From: Desulforhopalus sp. IMCC35007
GTDB taxonomy: Bacteria; Desulfobacterota; Desulfobulbia; Desulfobulbales; Desulfocapsaceae
Length of the DNA: 64,000 nt
Direction: 5' to 3'
Assembly (NCBI RefSeq): GCF_005116575.1
Contig: NZ_SWCN01000020.1
Span: 1 to 64,000, forward strand
The notes beneath the pieces are model-generated. The model was not told the DNA's origin. It did not search any database and saw only the letters and a list, made by a program, of their open reading frames with translations. Shown here in pieces: positions 26,637 to 34,764 of the stretch. The position numbers and the translations under genes were made by a program. The first letter of the stretch is position 1; every line of letters starts with the position of its first letter.

Positions 26637-28262
26637 ATGAACATATCCCCGGATTCACTGACAGCTATTTACAACCAGGCCTTTGCAGGGTTCAAAGAGG
26701 CGCGTGAAGGCTATCTGCCGCGACTTCTGCCACAGGAAATCGGTACAGTCATCAGTGTTTCCAATGGGATTGCCAGGGTCTCAGGCCTCCCAAATGTTGG
26801 TTCTGACGAACTGGTCATCTTTGCAGGTAAGGTCTTCGGGATAGCTTTCAACCTGGATGAGGATGAAATCGGCGTCGTTCTGCTTGGGGAATACTGGAAT
26901 CTTCATGCAGGTGATGAAGTACGGCGAACCGGCAGGGTTATGGATGTCCCTGTCGGGGAAGGGTTACTGGGCCGGGTCATAAGCCCCCTCGGCCAGCCCC
27001 TTGATGGCCAGGGCCCTCTGCTGGCCAGCGGACGGTTGCCCATCGAACGACCGGCTGCCGCCATTACGAATCGTGCTCCCGTCACCGTACCGCTCGAGAC
27101 CGGGCTGAAGGTGATAGATGCACTTATTCCGATTGGCCGCGGTCAGCGCGAACTGATTCTCGGAGACCGACAGACGGGGAAAACATCCATCGCCATAGAC
27201 ACCATTCTGAATCAACGGGGCAAGGATGTAATCTGTGTTTACTGCTCCATCGGCCAAAGGGGAGCATCAAACGCCAAGGCGGTCAACACCTTCAGGGAAA
27301 AGATGGCAATGCAATACACCGTCATCATAATCACCGAAGGCAACGAGCCGCCGGGCCTTGCCTATATTGCCCCTTACGCCGCCACCAGTGTGGCCGAATA
27401 TTTCATGGAACAGGGCAAGGACGTACTGATTGTCTACGACGACCTCACCCACCATGCCCGTGCCTACCGCGAACTTTCTCTGCTTTTACGCAGGCCACCC
27501 GGTCGTGAAGCATTTCCCGGTGATATTTTTTATATTCATTCAAGGTTGCTGGAACGGGCAACCCACCTGCATTCCAGTAAAGGTGGCGGGTCACTTACAG
27601 CCCTGCCCATCATTGAGACGGAGGCACAGAATATTTCAGCCTACATTCCAACAAATCTGATATCTATCACCGATGGGCAAATATATCTCTCACCGGCCCT
27701 GTTTGAACTCGGCATCATGCCGGCCGTCGATGTCGGCAAATCCGTCTCCCGGGTTGGTGGAAAGGCGCAGCGTCCTGCATTCCACATGGTTGCCGGGGAC
27801 CTCAAACTTGCCTATGCACAATTTGAAGAGCTTGAAAGCTTTGCCCGGTTCGGCGCACGACTCGATGAAGAGAGCAGGAAGGTTATAGAGCATGGCCTTC
27901 GGATTCGGGCCTGTCTCAAACAGTCAGAATTTTCGCCATGGCCAATGGTTGACCAGATCATCATATTACTTGCGCTTACGACAGGATATTTTGACCTAAT
28001 CCCCCTTGAGCGGATGAAAGAGGCCCAACATGCTCTTCGCATTTCTACGCCTCGAATACCTGCAGAGATCATTGAGCGGCTTGAACAGGCTGAAACTCTC
28101 AGTGATGAGGATCGGCAGGCTATTGTCAATATTACCCACGAGATACTCACAGAGTTCGCCACCTCTTCCAATAGCAAGCTCGACGGGGTCACTGGACCTG
28201 CCGGGAGAAAACAAGACAATGCAGATGGCCTTTCCCACAAACGATTCAGAGAGCCGTCATGA
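26637..28262 (+). CDS. atpA: N-type ATPase subunit alpha
   Basis: A 541-residue regulatory subunit. Landmarks are [20 protein letters not shown], Walker [28 protein letters not shown]-like sequence and [20 protein letters not shown]; the arginine finger region follows in the nucleotide-binding core. The tail after about residue 505 ([20 protein letters not shown]) is longer than in standard alpha. I start at ATG 26637; an in-frame TTG at 26622 overlaps the atpF end but has no better ribosome site. The start follows the atpF stop by 11 bp and the stop overlaps atpG by four bases. Confidence 0.94.
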   Translation: MNISPDSLTAIYNQAFAGFKEAREGYLPRLLPQEIGTVISVSNGIARVSGLPNVGSDELVIFAGKVFGIAFNLDEDEIGVVLLGEYWNLHAGDEVRRTGRVMDVPVGEGLLGRVISPLGQPLDGQGPLLASGRLPIERPAAAITNRAPVTVPLETGLKVIDALIPIGRGQRELILGDRQTGKTSIAIDTILNQRGKDVICVYCSIGQRGASNAKAVNTFREKMAMQYTVIIITEGNEPPGLAYIAPYAATSVAEYFMEQGKDVLIVYDDLTHHARAYRELSLLLRRPPGREAFPGDIFYIHSRLLERATHLHSSKGGGSLTALPIIETEAQNISAYIPTNLISITDGQIYLSPALFELGIMPAVDVGKSVSRVGGKAQRPAFHMVAGDLKLAYAQFEELESFARFGARLDEESRKVIEHGLRIRACLKQSEFSPWPMVDQIIILLALTTGYFDLIPLERMKEAQHALRISTPRIPAEIIERLEQAETLSDEDRQAIVNITHEILTEFATSSNSKLDGVTGPAGRKQDNADGLSHKRFREPS

Positions 28263-29182
28263 TTGAAAATACTTCCAGTCTACAGCACAAGATCGAAAGT
28301 GCCTCCGAGCTCCAGGCGGTCGTACGCACTATGAAGGCTATGGCTGCGGCCAACATCAGCCAGTTCGAACAATCGGTACGATCTCTCAGTGATTATTACT
28401 CTACGGTGGAACTCGGCCTGGGCGTTTGTCTGCGGGCTATACATTCAGAACTTCTGGTACACAGGGATCAACAGCCGACAGAACCGGATGTGATCCACGC
28501 CGTCGTGTTCGGCTCAGACCTTGGACTGGTTGGCAGGTTCAACGAAACCATTGCAGACTATGCGATACAAACTCTGGCGACTTTTCCAGCCCCACCTGAG
28601 ATTTCAACGGTAGGGAGCCGGGTTCATACCCGCCTGGCAGATGAGGGTTTACCCCTTGGCAGTCTTTTTACGGTACCAAACTCAGTCAAAGCCATCACGC
28701 CCCTGGTTGGACAGATTCTCCTGCAGAATGCAGTGCATCAAAACGAAGGAGAGAATATCGAATTGCATCTCTTCTACAATCGGCCGATACCGGGTGCCCT
28801 GTATATTCCTGTCAGTCAGCGACTGCTGCCACTGGATATCGAATGGCAGGTCAGCCTGACCAAACATTCCTGGCCGACCAAATACCTGCCGGAAGTTGTG
28901 GAAAACAGGAACACCGGTTCTTCCTGCAGAGACAACGGTGACAGCAACGATAGCACTACCCTGCGGTCGCTGATCGGCGAATATCTTTTTGTCTCTCTTT
29001 TTCGAGCCTGCACCGAATCACTGGCAAGTGAAAACGCAAGCCGTCTTGCTGCAATGCAACGTGCAGAAAAAAATATAGACGACCTCATCGAAGAATTGAA
29101 CGTACGCTACAATGGAGTGCGCCAGAGCAGTATCGACGAAGAACTGTTTGACGTGATTGCAGGCTTTGAAGCAATGAAGTGA
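28259..29182 (+). CDS. atpG: N-type ATPase subunit gamma
   Basis: A 307-residue central shaft subunit. The N-terminal helix reads [20 protein letters not shown] and the C-terminal helix ends the protein with [20 protein letters not shown]; the central Rossmann-like part has [17 protein letters not shown]. The sequence is quite divergent from standard AtpG, as is usual for N-type gamma. Overlaps atpA by four bases (ATGA). Last of the nine atp genes. Confidence 0.9.
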   Translation: MIENTSSLQHKIESASELQAVVRTMKAMAAANISQFEQSVRSLSDYYSTVELGLGVCLRAIHSELLVHRDQQPTEPDVIHAVVFGSDLGLVGRFNETIADYAIQTLATFPAPPEISTVGSRVHTRLADEGLPLGSLFTVPNSVKAITPLVGQILLQNAVHQNEGENIELHLFYNRPIPGALYIPVSQRLLPLDIEWQVSLTKHSWPTKYLPEVVENRNTGSSCRDNGDSNDSTTLRSLIGEYLFVSLFRACTESLASENASRLAAMQRAEKNIDDLIEELNVRYNGVRQSSIDEELFDVIAGFEAMK

Positions 29183-29270
29183 AACAGCAGATGCTGGCAG
29201 ATAGACTGAAACAACACCCCGGTACATCTATACGATTTTTCCCCGGTTCATGATCATGGAGGGCAGAAGG

Positions 29271-29912
29271 ATGCAAGCATTACGAACTGGCCGAAGGCTG
29301 TTTTACAATATTTTTTCCCATTTTTATGATTTCTTCATAAAAACCCATTCCGGACCCCACAGGGATGAGACCCGTAGATTCCTTGTTGACTCATCACAGA
29401 TACACAATACCCAGCAGGCCAGGGTTTTAGATGTCTGCTGTGGTACCGGTTCGGTTATCCTTGCCTTTGCTGAAAAGTTTGCAGGTATCCAGGCGATTGG
29501 CTACGATTTTTCCCCCGGTATGTTGCGAAAAGCAAGAGAAAAGGATGTGAATCATAGTGTGGTTCTTGTCAATGGTGACGCTGCCTCTCTTTCTTTTGCA
29601 GATGACTGCTTTGATGTTGTCTGCTGTTCCCATGCCCTCTACGAATTAAAAGGCCAGGCAAGGCGTCAGGCACTACAGGAAATGAGGCGAGTGGTAAAAC
29701 CAGAAGGTCAGGTTTTGATAATGGAACACGAAGTTCCGCAAAAATTTTTGGTGAAATTGATGTTTTACATGCGGATGTTGATGATGGGTCCCACCGACTC
29801 CCGTGAGTTTATCCAACAAGGACTCTCCCCATTTGAAAAAATTTTCCTTAAGGTCAGCCTCACCCACACTCCATCGGGTAAAAGTAAACTCATCATCTGC
29901 AAGAAGACATGA
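29271..29912 (+). CDS. Class I SAM-dependent methyltransferase
   Basis: A 213-residue methyltransferase of the UbiE-like group. Motif I is VLDVCCGTGSVILAFAEK, the acidic loop AIGYDFSPGMLRKARE, then LVNGDAASLSFADDCFDVVC and the post-motif MRRVVKPEGQVLIMEHE. The substrate is not evident; lipid, quinone or small-molecule methylation are possible. I choose ATG 29271 because GGAGGGC lies 9 bases before it; ATGs at 29250 and 29256 are in frame. It starts 88 bp after atpG and may be read from the same transcript, although a functional link is not known. Confidence 0.85.
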   Translation: MQALRTGRRLFYNIFSHFYDFFIKTHSGPHRDETRRFLVDSSQIHNTQQARVLDVCCGTGSVILAFAEKFAGIQAIGYDFSPGMLRKAREKDVNHSVVLVNGDAASLSFADDCFDVVCCSHALYELKGQARRQALQEMRRVVKPEGQVLIMEHEVPQKFLVKLMFYMRMLMMGPTDSREFIQQGLSPFEKIFLKVSLTHTPSGKSKLIICKKT

Positions 29913-29941
29913 ACTAAAAGACATTCTCTAATACTCGTCTC

Positions 29942-30835
29942 CTACACCGTACCCTTACCATTTCTGCTATCTCTGTCCGACACATCTGCCGCCCCCGTCT
30001 CCCTGTGCAGGGCCTCCCAGGAAATCACCTTGTTTTTCCCTGTCTGCTTGGCATGGTACAAGGCCTGATCAGCCCTATCACAGAGTTGTTCAAGGGTGTC
30101 TTTATCCGTATATTGAGTCAGTCCGATTGAAACAGTAAAAGAAAAATGTATGACCGGACTGATACCGGATTCGATCCCCTGACGGATTCGCTCGGCGTAC
30201 ATAATTGCGGCATCCTCACCTGCTGCCCGCAGCAGAACAAGAAACTCCTCTCCGCCCCAACGAACAGGGATATCATAGGGACGGCATTTTTCCCTGAGGA
30301 ATCTGCCCAATTCTTTCAAGACAATATCTCCTACCAGATGTCCATGGGTATCATTTATTGTCTTGAAATTATCGATATCAAGAAAAAGAAGATAGAGTGC
30401 TTCTCCCCGCCGGGTACTTCTGGCACACTCCTGATGATAGTTGTCCACAAAATAATGTCGGTTTTTCAGACCGGTAAGCAGGTCATGGGTGGAGAGATTC
30501 TCAAGGTTGCTTATGGCCTCGTTGAACCGGCTGTCTGTATCATAACGAATAGTTCCAAGGATACCGAAGATCACCCCAAACAGAAAAGGATGGGCCAGAA
30601 AAAACCACTGGGCAGGAGTGCACAATGCATCTAAAAATGACTGGTCGACTCCCCCTTTTGCCATAAAATGGATCTGTATCATTAGTGTTGCCAGGGGAAC
30701 CGGCAGCCCCCATATCAGTCCAAACCAGATGTAGAAATTTTTCCGAAGATTATAACTGAAAGGCCTGCGGGCAGCCTGAAAAAACTCTGCTATCAATTGT
30801 GGAATGTATGTGGGCTTGTTCTCTGTCAGATTCAT
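29942..30835 (-). CDS. Membrane-bound diguanylate cyclase (GGDEF)
   Basis: A 297-residue enzyme that makes cyclic di-GMP from two GTP. Two N-terminal membrane helices (FYIWFGLIWGLPVPLATLMI and WFFLAHPFLFGVIFGILGTI) precede a full GGDEF domain from about residue 110. It starts STHDLLTGLKNRHYF, has FLDIDNFKTINDTHGHLVGD, and the A-site is RWGGEEFLVLL. The inhibitory site RxxD is present as RPYD, five residues before GGEEF, so product feedback is expected. There is no recognisable periplasmic sensor. It is convergent with the methyltransferase and upstream of it lies the third usp. Confidence 0.92.
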   Translation of the reverse strand: MNLTENKPTYIPQLIAEFFQAARRPFSYNLRKNFYIWFGLIWGLPVPLATLMIQIHFMAKGGVDQSFLDALCTPAQWFFLAHPFLFGVIFGILGTIRYDTDSRFNEAISNLENLSTHDLLTGLKNRHYFVDNYHQECARSTRRGEALYLLFLDIDNFKTINDTHGHLVGDIVLKELGRFLREKCRPYDIPVRWGGEEFLVLLRAAGEDAAIMYAERIRQGIESGISPVIHFSFTVSIGLTQYTDKDTLEQLCDRADQALYHAKQTGKNKVISWEALHRETGAADVSDRDSRNGKGTV

Positions 30836-31024
30836 TCAGTGTCCATTCTTAAAGGGTATCTTGAGTCGTTGTATGCTCAAGTTTCTCTTTGAAGAGCTCT
30901 CACCTTCACCGTGGGTAGTACACCCTCCAGCCTGCTCCATCCCCGACCTATCCACTCCTGAGACCCATTTAAGATATTGTGGTGGTAGATGGAGGAGGCA
31001 GCCAAACGAACCCCGCAACTACAT

Positions 31025-31453
31025 TTAGCGGACAACCAGTACCGGCAGAGTACAGTGAGCCAGTACCTTGTGGGTCACACTGCCCAACATGGCACCTTCC
31101 CAATCCCCCCTTCCCCGTGACCCCATAATAATAAGATCACATTGTTCTTCCTTTGCGACCTGGCAGATCGTGTCCCAGATTTTCAGACCTGAAACATAGA
31201 GAGCAGAGAGGTTCACCTCATTTTCCTCAAGAAATTCATAACACGGCGCAAGCACCTGATCGGCCTCTTCTTTTTGAGCTTTCTCCGCTTCAATCAAGGC
31301 CTGCCCCTTGATAAACGGAGGTATAACACCGGTAACATAGAGAAGAACAATCTCAGAATCCATAATTTCCGCAAGATTCAAGCCATTGACCATGGCACGG
31401 ATAGAATTCTTCGAACCATCAACGGGAAGTAAAATCTTTTTGAAGCCAACCAT
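31025..31453 (-). CDS. Universal stress protein, UspA family
   Basis: A 142-residue Usp. FKKILLPVDGSKNSIRAMV opens it, and the C-terminal IIMGSRGRGDWEGAMLGSVT gives a complete G-x2-G-x9-G-S nucleotide-binding loop, so ATP binding is likely. I start at ATG 31453, with GGAGGG upstream; an in-frame ATG at 31483 adds ten residues without family support. It is divergent from the P-type ATPase gene and the two share one activator site, with a predicted sigma-54 promoter on each side. Third Usp of the window. Confidence 0.92.
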   Translation of the reverse strand: MVGFKKILLPVDGSKNSIRAMVNGLNLAEIMDSEIVLLYVTGVIPPFIKGQALIEAEKAQKEEADQVLAPCYEFLEENEVNLSALYVSGLKIWDTICQVAKEEQCDLIIMGSRGRGDWEGAMLGSVTHKVLAHCTLPVLVVR

Positions 31454-31583
31454 GGCACGCCCTCCTTTATGGGTTTCTCTCAATCTTATCCTGAACTGCG
31501 ATGCCTCTCTGTTTTACGCTCGTTTTCATCCGGTCAACGCTCGGATTCTCAGACTCCTTACAGTCTGCTGTCAGAGTGAGATT

Positions 31584-31599
31584 TGCACTTATTATACCA
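31584..31599 (-). promoter_or_regulatory. Sigma-54 (-24/-12) promoter for the third usp
   Basis: The minus strand reads TGGTATAATAAGTGCA, GG and GC 10 bases apart. T replaces C in the -24 box, so this is a somewhat weaker match. Predicted start is near 31573, about 120 nt before ATG 31453. Confidence 0.65.
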
Positions 31600-31694
31600 G
31601 TCGAAATATAAATGATTTTTCCCAATAGATATGGGCACCATGTAATTGAGGAAGATCTCCAGAAACTGCCCTGACATCAGGCTCCAGGTCTAAT

Positions 31695-31733
31695 CTGCAA
31701 ATTCTTGCAGTTTTCATATGAAAAATTTTGAAG
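31695..31733. promoter_or_regulatory. Shared upstream activator site between usp and P-type ATPase
   Basis: Dyad one CTGCAA-ATTC-TTGCAG (31695-31710) is a perfect palindrome and the best copy in the window. Dyad two ATGAAA-AATT-TTGAAG is at 31718-31733, centres 23 bp apart. The right edge is 81 bp from the P-type ATPase -24 box (31815) and the left edge 95 bp from the usp -24 box (31599), so one activator complex could serve both directions. Confidence 0.8.
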
Positions 31734-31814
31734 TTACCGGGCCCCGGGACTGGATATGTAAGCCGCTCACCCTATAAAAACGGGATTACAACGATAGTTC
31801 GGAAGAATATTTGC

Positions 31815-31830
31815 TGGCGTAATTTATGCA
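31815..31830 (+). promoter_or_regulatory. Sigma-54 (-24/-12) promoter for the P-type ATPase unit
   Basis: TGGCGTAATTTATGCA has GG and GC 10 bases apart. Predicted start is near 31841, about 114 nt before ATG 31955. This spacing supports the ATG over an in-frame GTG at 31889. Confidence 0.8.
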
Positions 31831-31954
31831 ATGAACATCGCTACAGGAGATCTTTCTAAACGGGTGAAAGAGAACATCCCCTCAAAGGGTGGCTTCCACG
31901 GCAGGAGGAGGATTTTTCTCAGCAAACCGACCATACTATGGAGCATTGTTCTCT

Positions 31955-34681
31955 ATGAGTCAGCCAGCACAACAAACAGTCAACAGCGAAGGCGCAAGCG
32001 CATGGCACCATCGCAAGGCACAGGAAGCTGTCGCCAGTTTTCAAAGCCACCAGAGTGAGGGGTTGACCACCCCGGAGGCTGAACGCCGCCTGCAGGAGTA
32101 TGGTCCCAACGCTCTGATGATGGCGGATAAAGCCTCCTGGTATATGGTCCTTGCCCGCCAGTTTGCTGATGTACTGATCGGTATTCTGCTGGTTGCAGCG
32201 GTCATTTCACTCATCCTCGGGGAGGTTGGCGATGCCCTTACCATAGTGGTGATTGTCATCCTCAACGGACTTCTGGGTTTTGTTCAGGAATGGAAGGCAG
32301 AGCGTGCCATTGAGGCACTGCAACAAATGCTGGCGCCTCATTGTAAGGTAATACGGGAGAGCCGCTACCAGACCATTGATGCCCGAGATCTGGTGTCAGG
32401 TGACATTGTTGTACTTGAAACAGGAGATCGGATCCCCGGCGATCTTCGCCTTATCAAAACGGTTAACCTGAGAGTCGATGAATCCTCCCTGACCGGTGAA
32501 TCTGAATCTGTCAGTAAAGACACCTCTCCGGTTGATCCCAAAGCGGTACTTGCCGAACGTAGCTGTATGGCCTGGATGGGAACCTCTGTAACCAACGGAC
32601 ATGGCCACGGCCTGGTAACAGCAACCGGCATGAATACAGAATTTGGCCGAATTGCCCGTATAACCCAGGGGGTTGCAAGAGAAAACACACCTCTCCAGCA
32701 GGAACTGGCACTCCTTGGCAGACAACTGGGCATTATTGCAATCGCCGTCTCCATGATTGTGGCCCTCACCGGCTGGCTTCTTGGAAAACCACTCATCGAA
32801 ATGTTTATGACCGGCATCTCGCTTGCGGTCGCCGTAGTACCGGAAGGACTGCCCGCCGTGGTAACGATTACTCTGGCTCTGGGAGTCAGTGCCATGGTAC
32901 AGCGCCGTGCCCTGCTTCGGCGCCTCCAGGCAGGAGAGACCCTAGGGGCTGTAACTGTCCTCTGTACAGATAAGACAGGAACCTTGACCCAGAATCAAAT
33001 GACAGTCCAACGGCTCTGGCTCTTTTCTGGGGAGATCCAGATCAGCGGCATCGGCTACTGCCCGGATGGAAGTTTTGAAAAAGCTGGAAAAAAGATTACC
33101 CCCCTTGAAAACCTTGATCTTCAACTGCTTCTGGAAACAGGAATGGTATGCAATCATGCAGAGGTAAGGCAGAATAGTCAAGGCTGGCAGGCGATCGGCG
33201 AGCCGACCGAGGCTGCTTTAATCGTTGCAGCCGGCAAAGCTGGCCTGCGACCTGAAAAATCAGGAAACATCGTCCATGAAATTTCTTTTAATTCCTCGCG
33301 CAAACGTATGACTGTCATCGAGCGGCGTGAGGATTCGTACATTGCCCATGTCAAAGGTGCTCCTGAGGTTATCCTGGAGCGCTGCAACCTTGTTTTTGAG
33401 GAAGGTGCAGTTCGTGAAATGACCGATTCCGACCGGGAAGCGGCAGATCGAGCCTATCAGGGTTTCGCCGGACAGGGCCTGCGCACCCTTGCCCTTGCCC
33501 GTCGTACCCTGCCCGGTGATACACCCACCACCGATTTTGATGATGACCTGCTGGAACGTGAACTTACCCTGCTGGGCATTGCTGGTATAATCGACCCACC
33601 CCACCTGGAAGTTCCAGAGGCCATTGCACTCAGTCACAGCGCAGGAATTCGTGGAATTATGATCACCGGTGACGCTTCAGCTACAGCCCTTGCCATCGCC
33701 AGGGCCATCGGCTGGCAGACCCAAACAGCAATTCAAGGCCATGAACTTGCAGCTATGGATGATGATACACTTCGCCTCACCCTGCAAGAGCCGGTATTGT
33801 TTGCCCGGACCACCCCGGAGGACAAACTGCGTATTGTAAAAATCCTCCAGGATCAGGGCGAGGTTGTGGGAATGACAGGTGACGGGGTCAACGACGCCCC
33901 CGCGCTGAAACAAGCGGATATTGGTATTGCCATGGGTGTGCGTGGTACAGATGTGGCCAAGGCTGCAGCTGATATGATCCTCACCGATGATAATTACGCC
34001 ACAATTATCAGCGCCGTAGAAGAAGGACGTCGCCAGTATGATAACATCCAGAAATTTGTCCGTTACCTGCTCTCTTCCAACATGGGCGAAGTGCTCGCTA
34101 TCTTTATCAATATTCTGCTGGCAGGGCCGCTGATCCTGTTGCCCGTCCAGATTCTCTGGGTAAATCTTGTGACAGATGGGGTCACAGCCGTTGCCCTTGG
34201 ACTGGAACCTGCCGAAAAGAGGATCATGCAGCGACCTCCCCGGTCGACCAAAGAACCTCTTTTGAACCGTGAAGCCATTCTCATTATCCTGCTTATGGGT
34301 GGTTATATTGGCCTTGTGACCCTCTGGCTCTTCCACCACTACCTTATTAAAGGGGGAGAAGGGAGCACCCAGCTTGCCCAGACCATAGCCTTTGCCGGGA
34401 TCATCCTGCTTGAGATGATGAACGTTTTTAACTTTCGTACCCTGCGCGCACCGCTTTCAGCAAAGGAATTCTTCTCCAACCCTTGGATTCTCAATGCCTG
34501 GATTTTGAATATCGCCCTGCTCGTATGCGCGATCTATGTCCCCTTCCTGCAGAAAGCCCTGCATACGATGCCCCTGTCTTTCACGGACTGGGGGCTCATT
34601 ATTCTGGTCTCACTGCCGGTTTTTCTTTTGGCTGAGGGGTATAAAAGATTTCGCTGGAAGAGTCAAGCCACACACATGTAA
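31955..34681 (+). CDS. P-type cation-transporting ATPase (Ca2+-type, P2)
   Basis: A 908-residue ion pump. The phosphorylation site is CTDKTGTLTQNQMTV, the actuator loop SSLTGESESVSKDT and the hinge MTGDGVNDAPALKQADIGIA. M4 has VAVVPEGLPAVVTITLA; M5-M6 have NMGEVLAIF and WVNLVTDGVTAVALGLEPAE, keeping the Glu, Asn, Thr and Asp ion ligands of SERCA site residues (E771, N796, T799, D800 in rabbit SERCA). This supports Ca2+ export, though related P2 pumps move Na+, K+ or Mn2+. Start ATG 31955 is preceded by GGAG; a longer GTG start at 31889 would add an odd 22-residue leader. Leads an apparent operon with PEP synthase and glucan phosphorylase. Confidence 0.92.
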   Translation: MSQPAQQTVNSEGASAWHHRKAQEAVASFQSHQSEGLTTPEAERRLQEYGPNALMMADKASWYMVLARQFADVLIGILLVAAVISLILGEVGDALTIVVIVILNGLLGFVQEWKAERAIEALQQMLAPHCKVIRESRYQTIDARDLVSGDIVVLETGDRIPGDLRLIKTVNLRVDESSLTGESESVSKDTSPVDPKAVLAERSCMAWMGTSVTNGHGHGLVTATGMNTEFGRIARITQGVARENTPLQQELALLGRQLGIIAIAVSMIVALTGWLLGKPLIEMFMTGISLAVAVVPEGLPAVVTITLALGVSAMVQRRALLRRLQAGETLGAVTVLCTDKTGTLTQNQMTVQRLWLFSGEIQISGIGYCPDGSFEKAGKKITPLENLDLQLLLETGMVCNHAEVRQNSQGWQAIGEPTEAALIVAAGKAGLRPEKSGNIVHEISFNSSRKRMTVIERREDSYIAHVKGAPEVILERCNLVFEEGAVREMTDSDREAADRAYQGFAGQGLRTLALARRTLPGDTPTTDFDDDLLERELTLLGIAGIIDPPHLEVPEAIALSHSAGIRGIMITGDASATALAIARAIGWQTQTAIQGHELAAMDDDTLRLTLQEPVLFARTTPEDKLRIVKILQDQGEVVGMTGDGVNDAPALKQADIGIAMGVRGTDVAKAAADMILTDDNYATIISAVEEGRRQYDNIQKFVRYLLSSNMGEVLAIFINILLAGPLILLPVQILWVNLVTDGVTAVALGLEPAEKRIMQRPPRSTKEPLLNREAILIILLMGGYIGLVTLWLFHHYLIKGGEGSTQLAQTIAFAGIILLEMMNVFNFRTLRAPLSAKEFFSNPWILNAWILNIALLVCAIYVPFLQKALHTMPLSFTDWGLIILVSLPVFLLAEGYKRFRWKSQATHM

Positions 34682-34685
34682 CGGC

Positions 34686-34702
34686 TGGGCTGTGAAAGCC
34701 CA
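34686..34702 (+). repeat. Small hairpin between P-type ATPase and PEP synthase genes
   Basis: TGGGCT-GTGAA-AGCCCA is a perfect 6-bp inverted repeat five bases after the ATPase stop codon. It has no T run, so it probably modulates rather than ends the transcript, leaving ppsA (start 34765) within the same unit. Confidence 0.4.
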
Positions 34703-34764
34703 TCTACACTACAGTTACTCACAACATTGAGGTCATTGTATCTTGCAACCAGGAGGAAAAAAGT

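Noticed and set aside
31889-31954. GTG start extending the P-type ATPase by 22 residues
   Set aside because: The added N-terminus has no family support; ATG 31955 has a GGAG ribosome site and fits the leader length seen at the other sigma-54 promoters.
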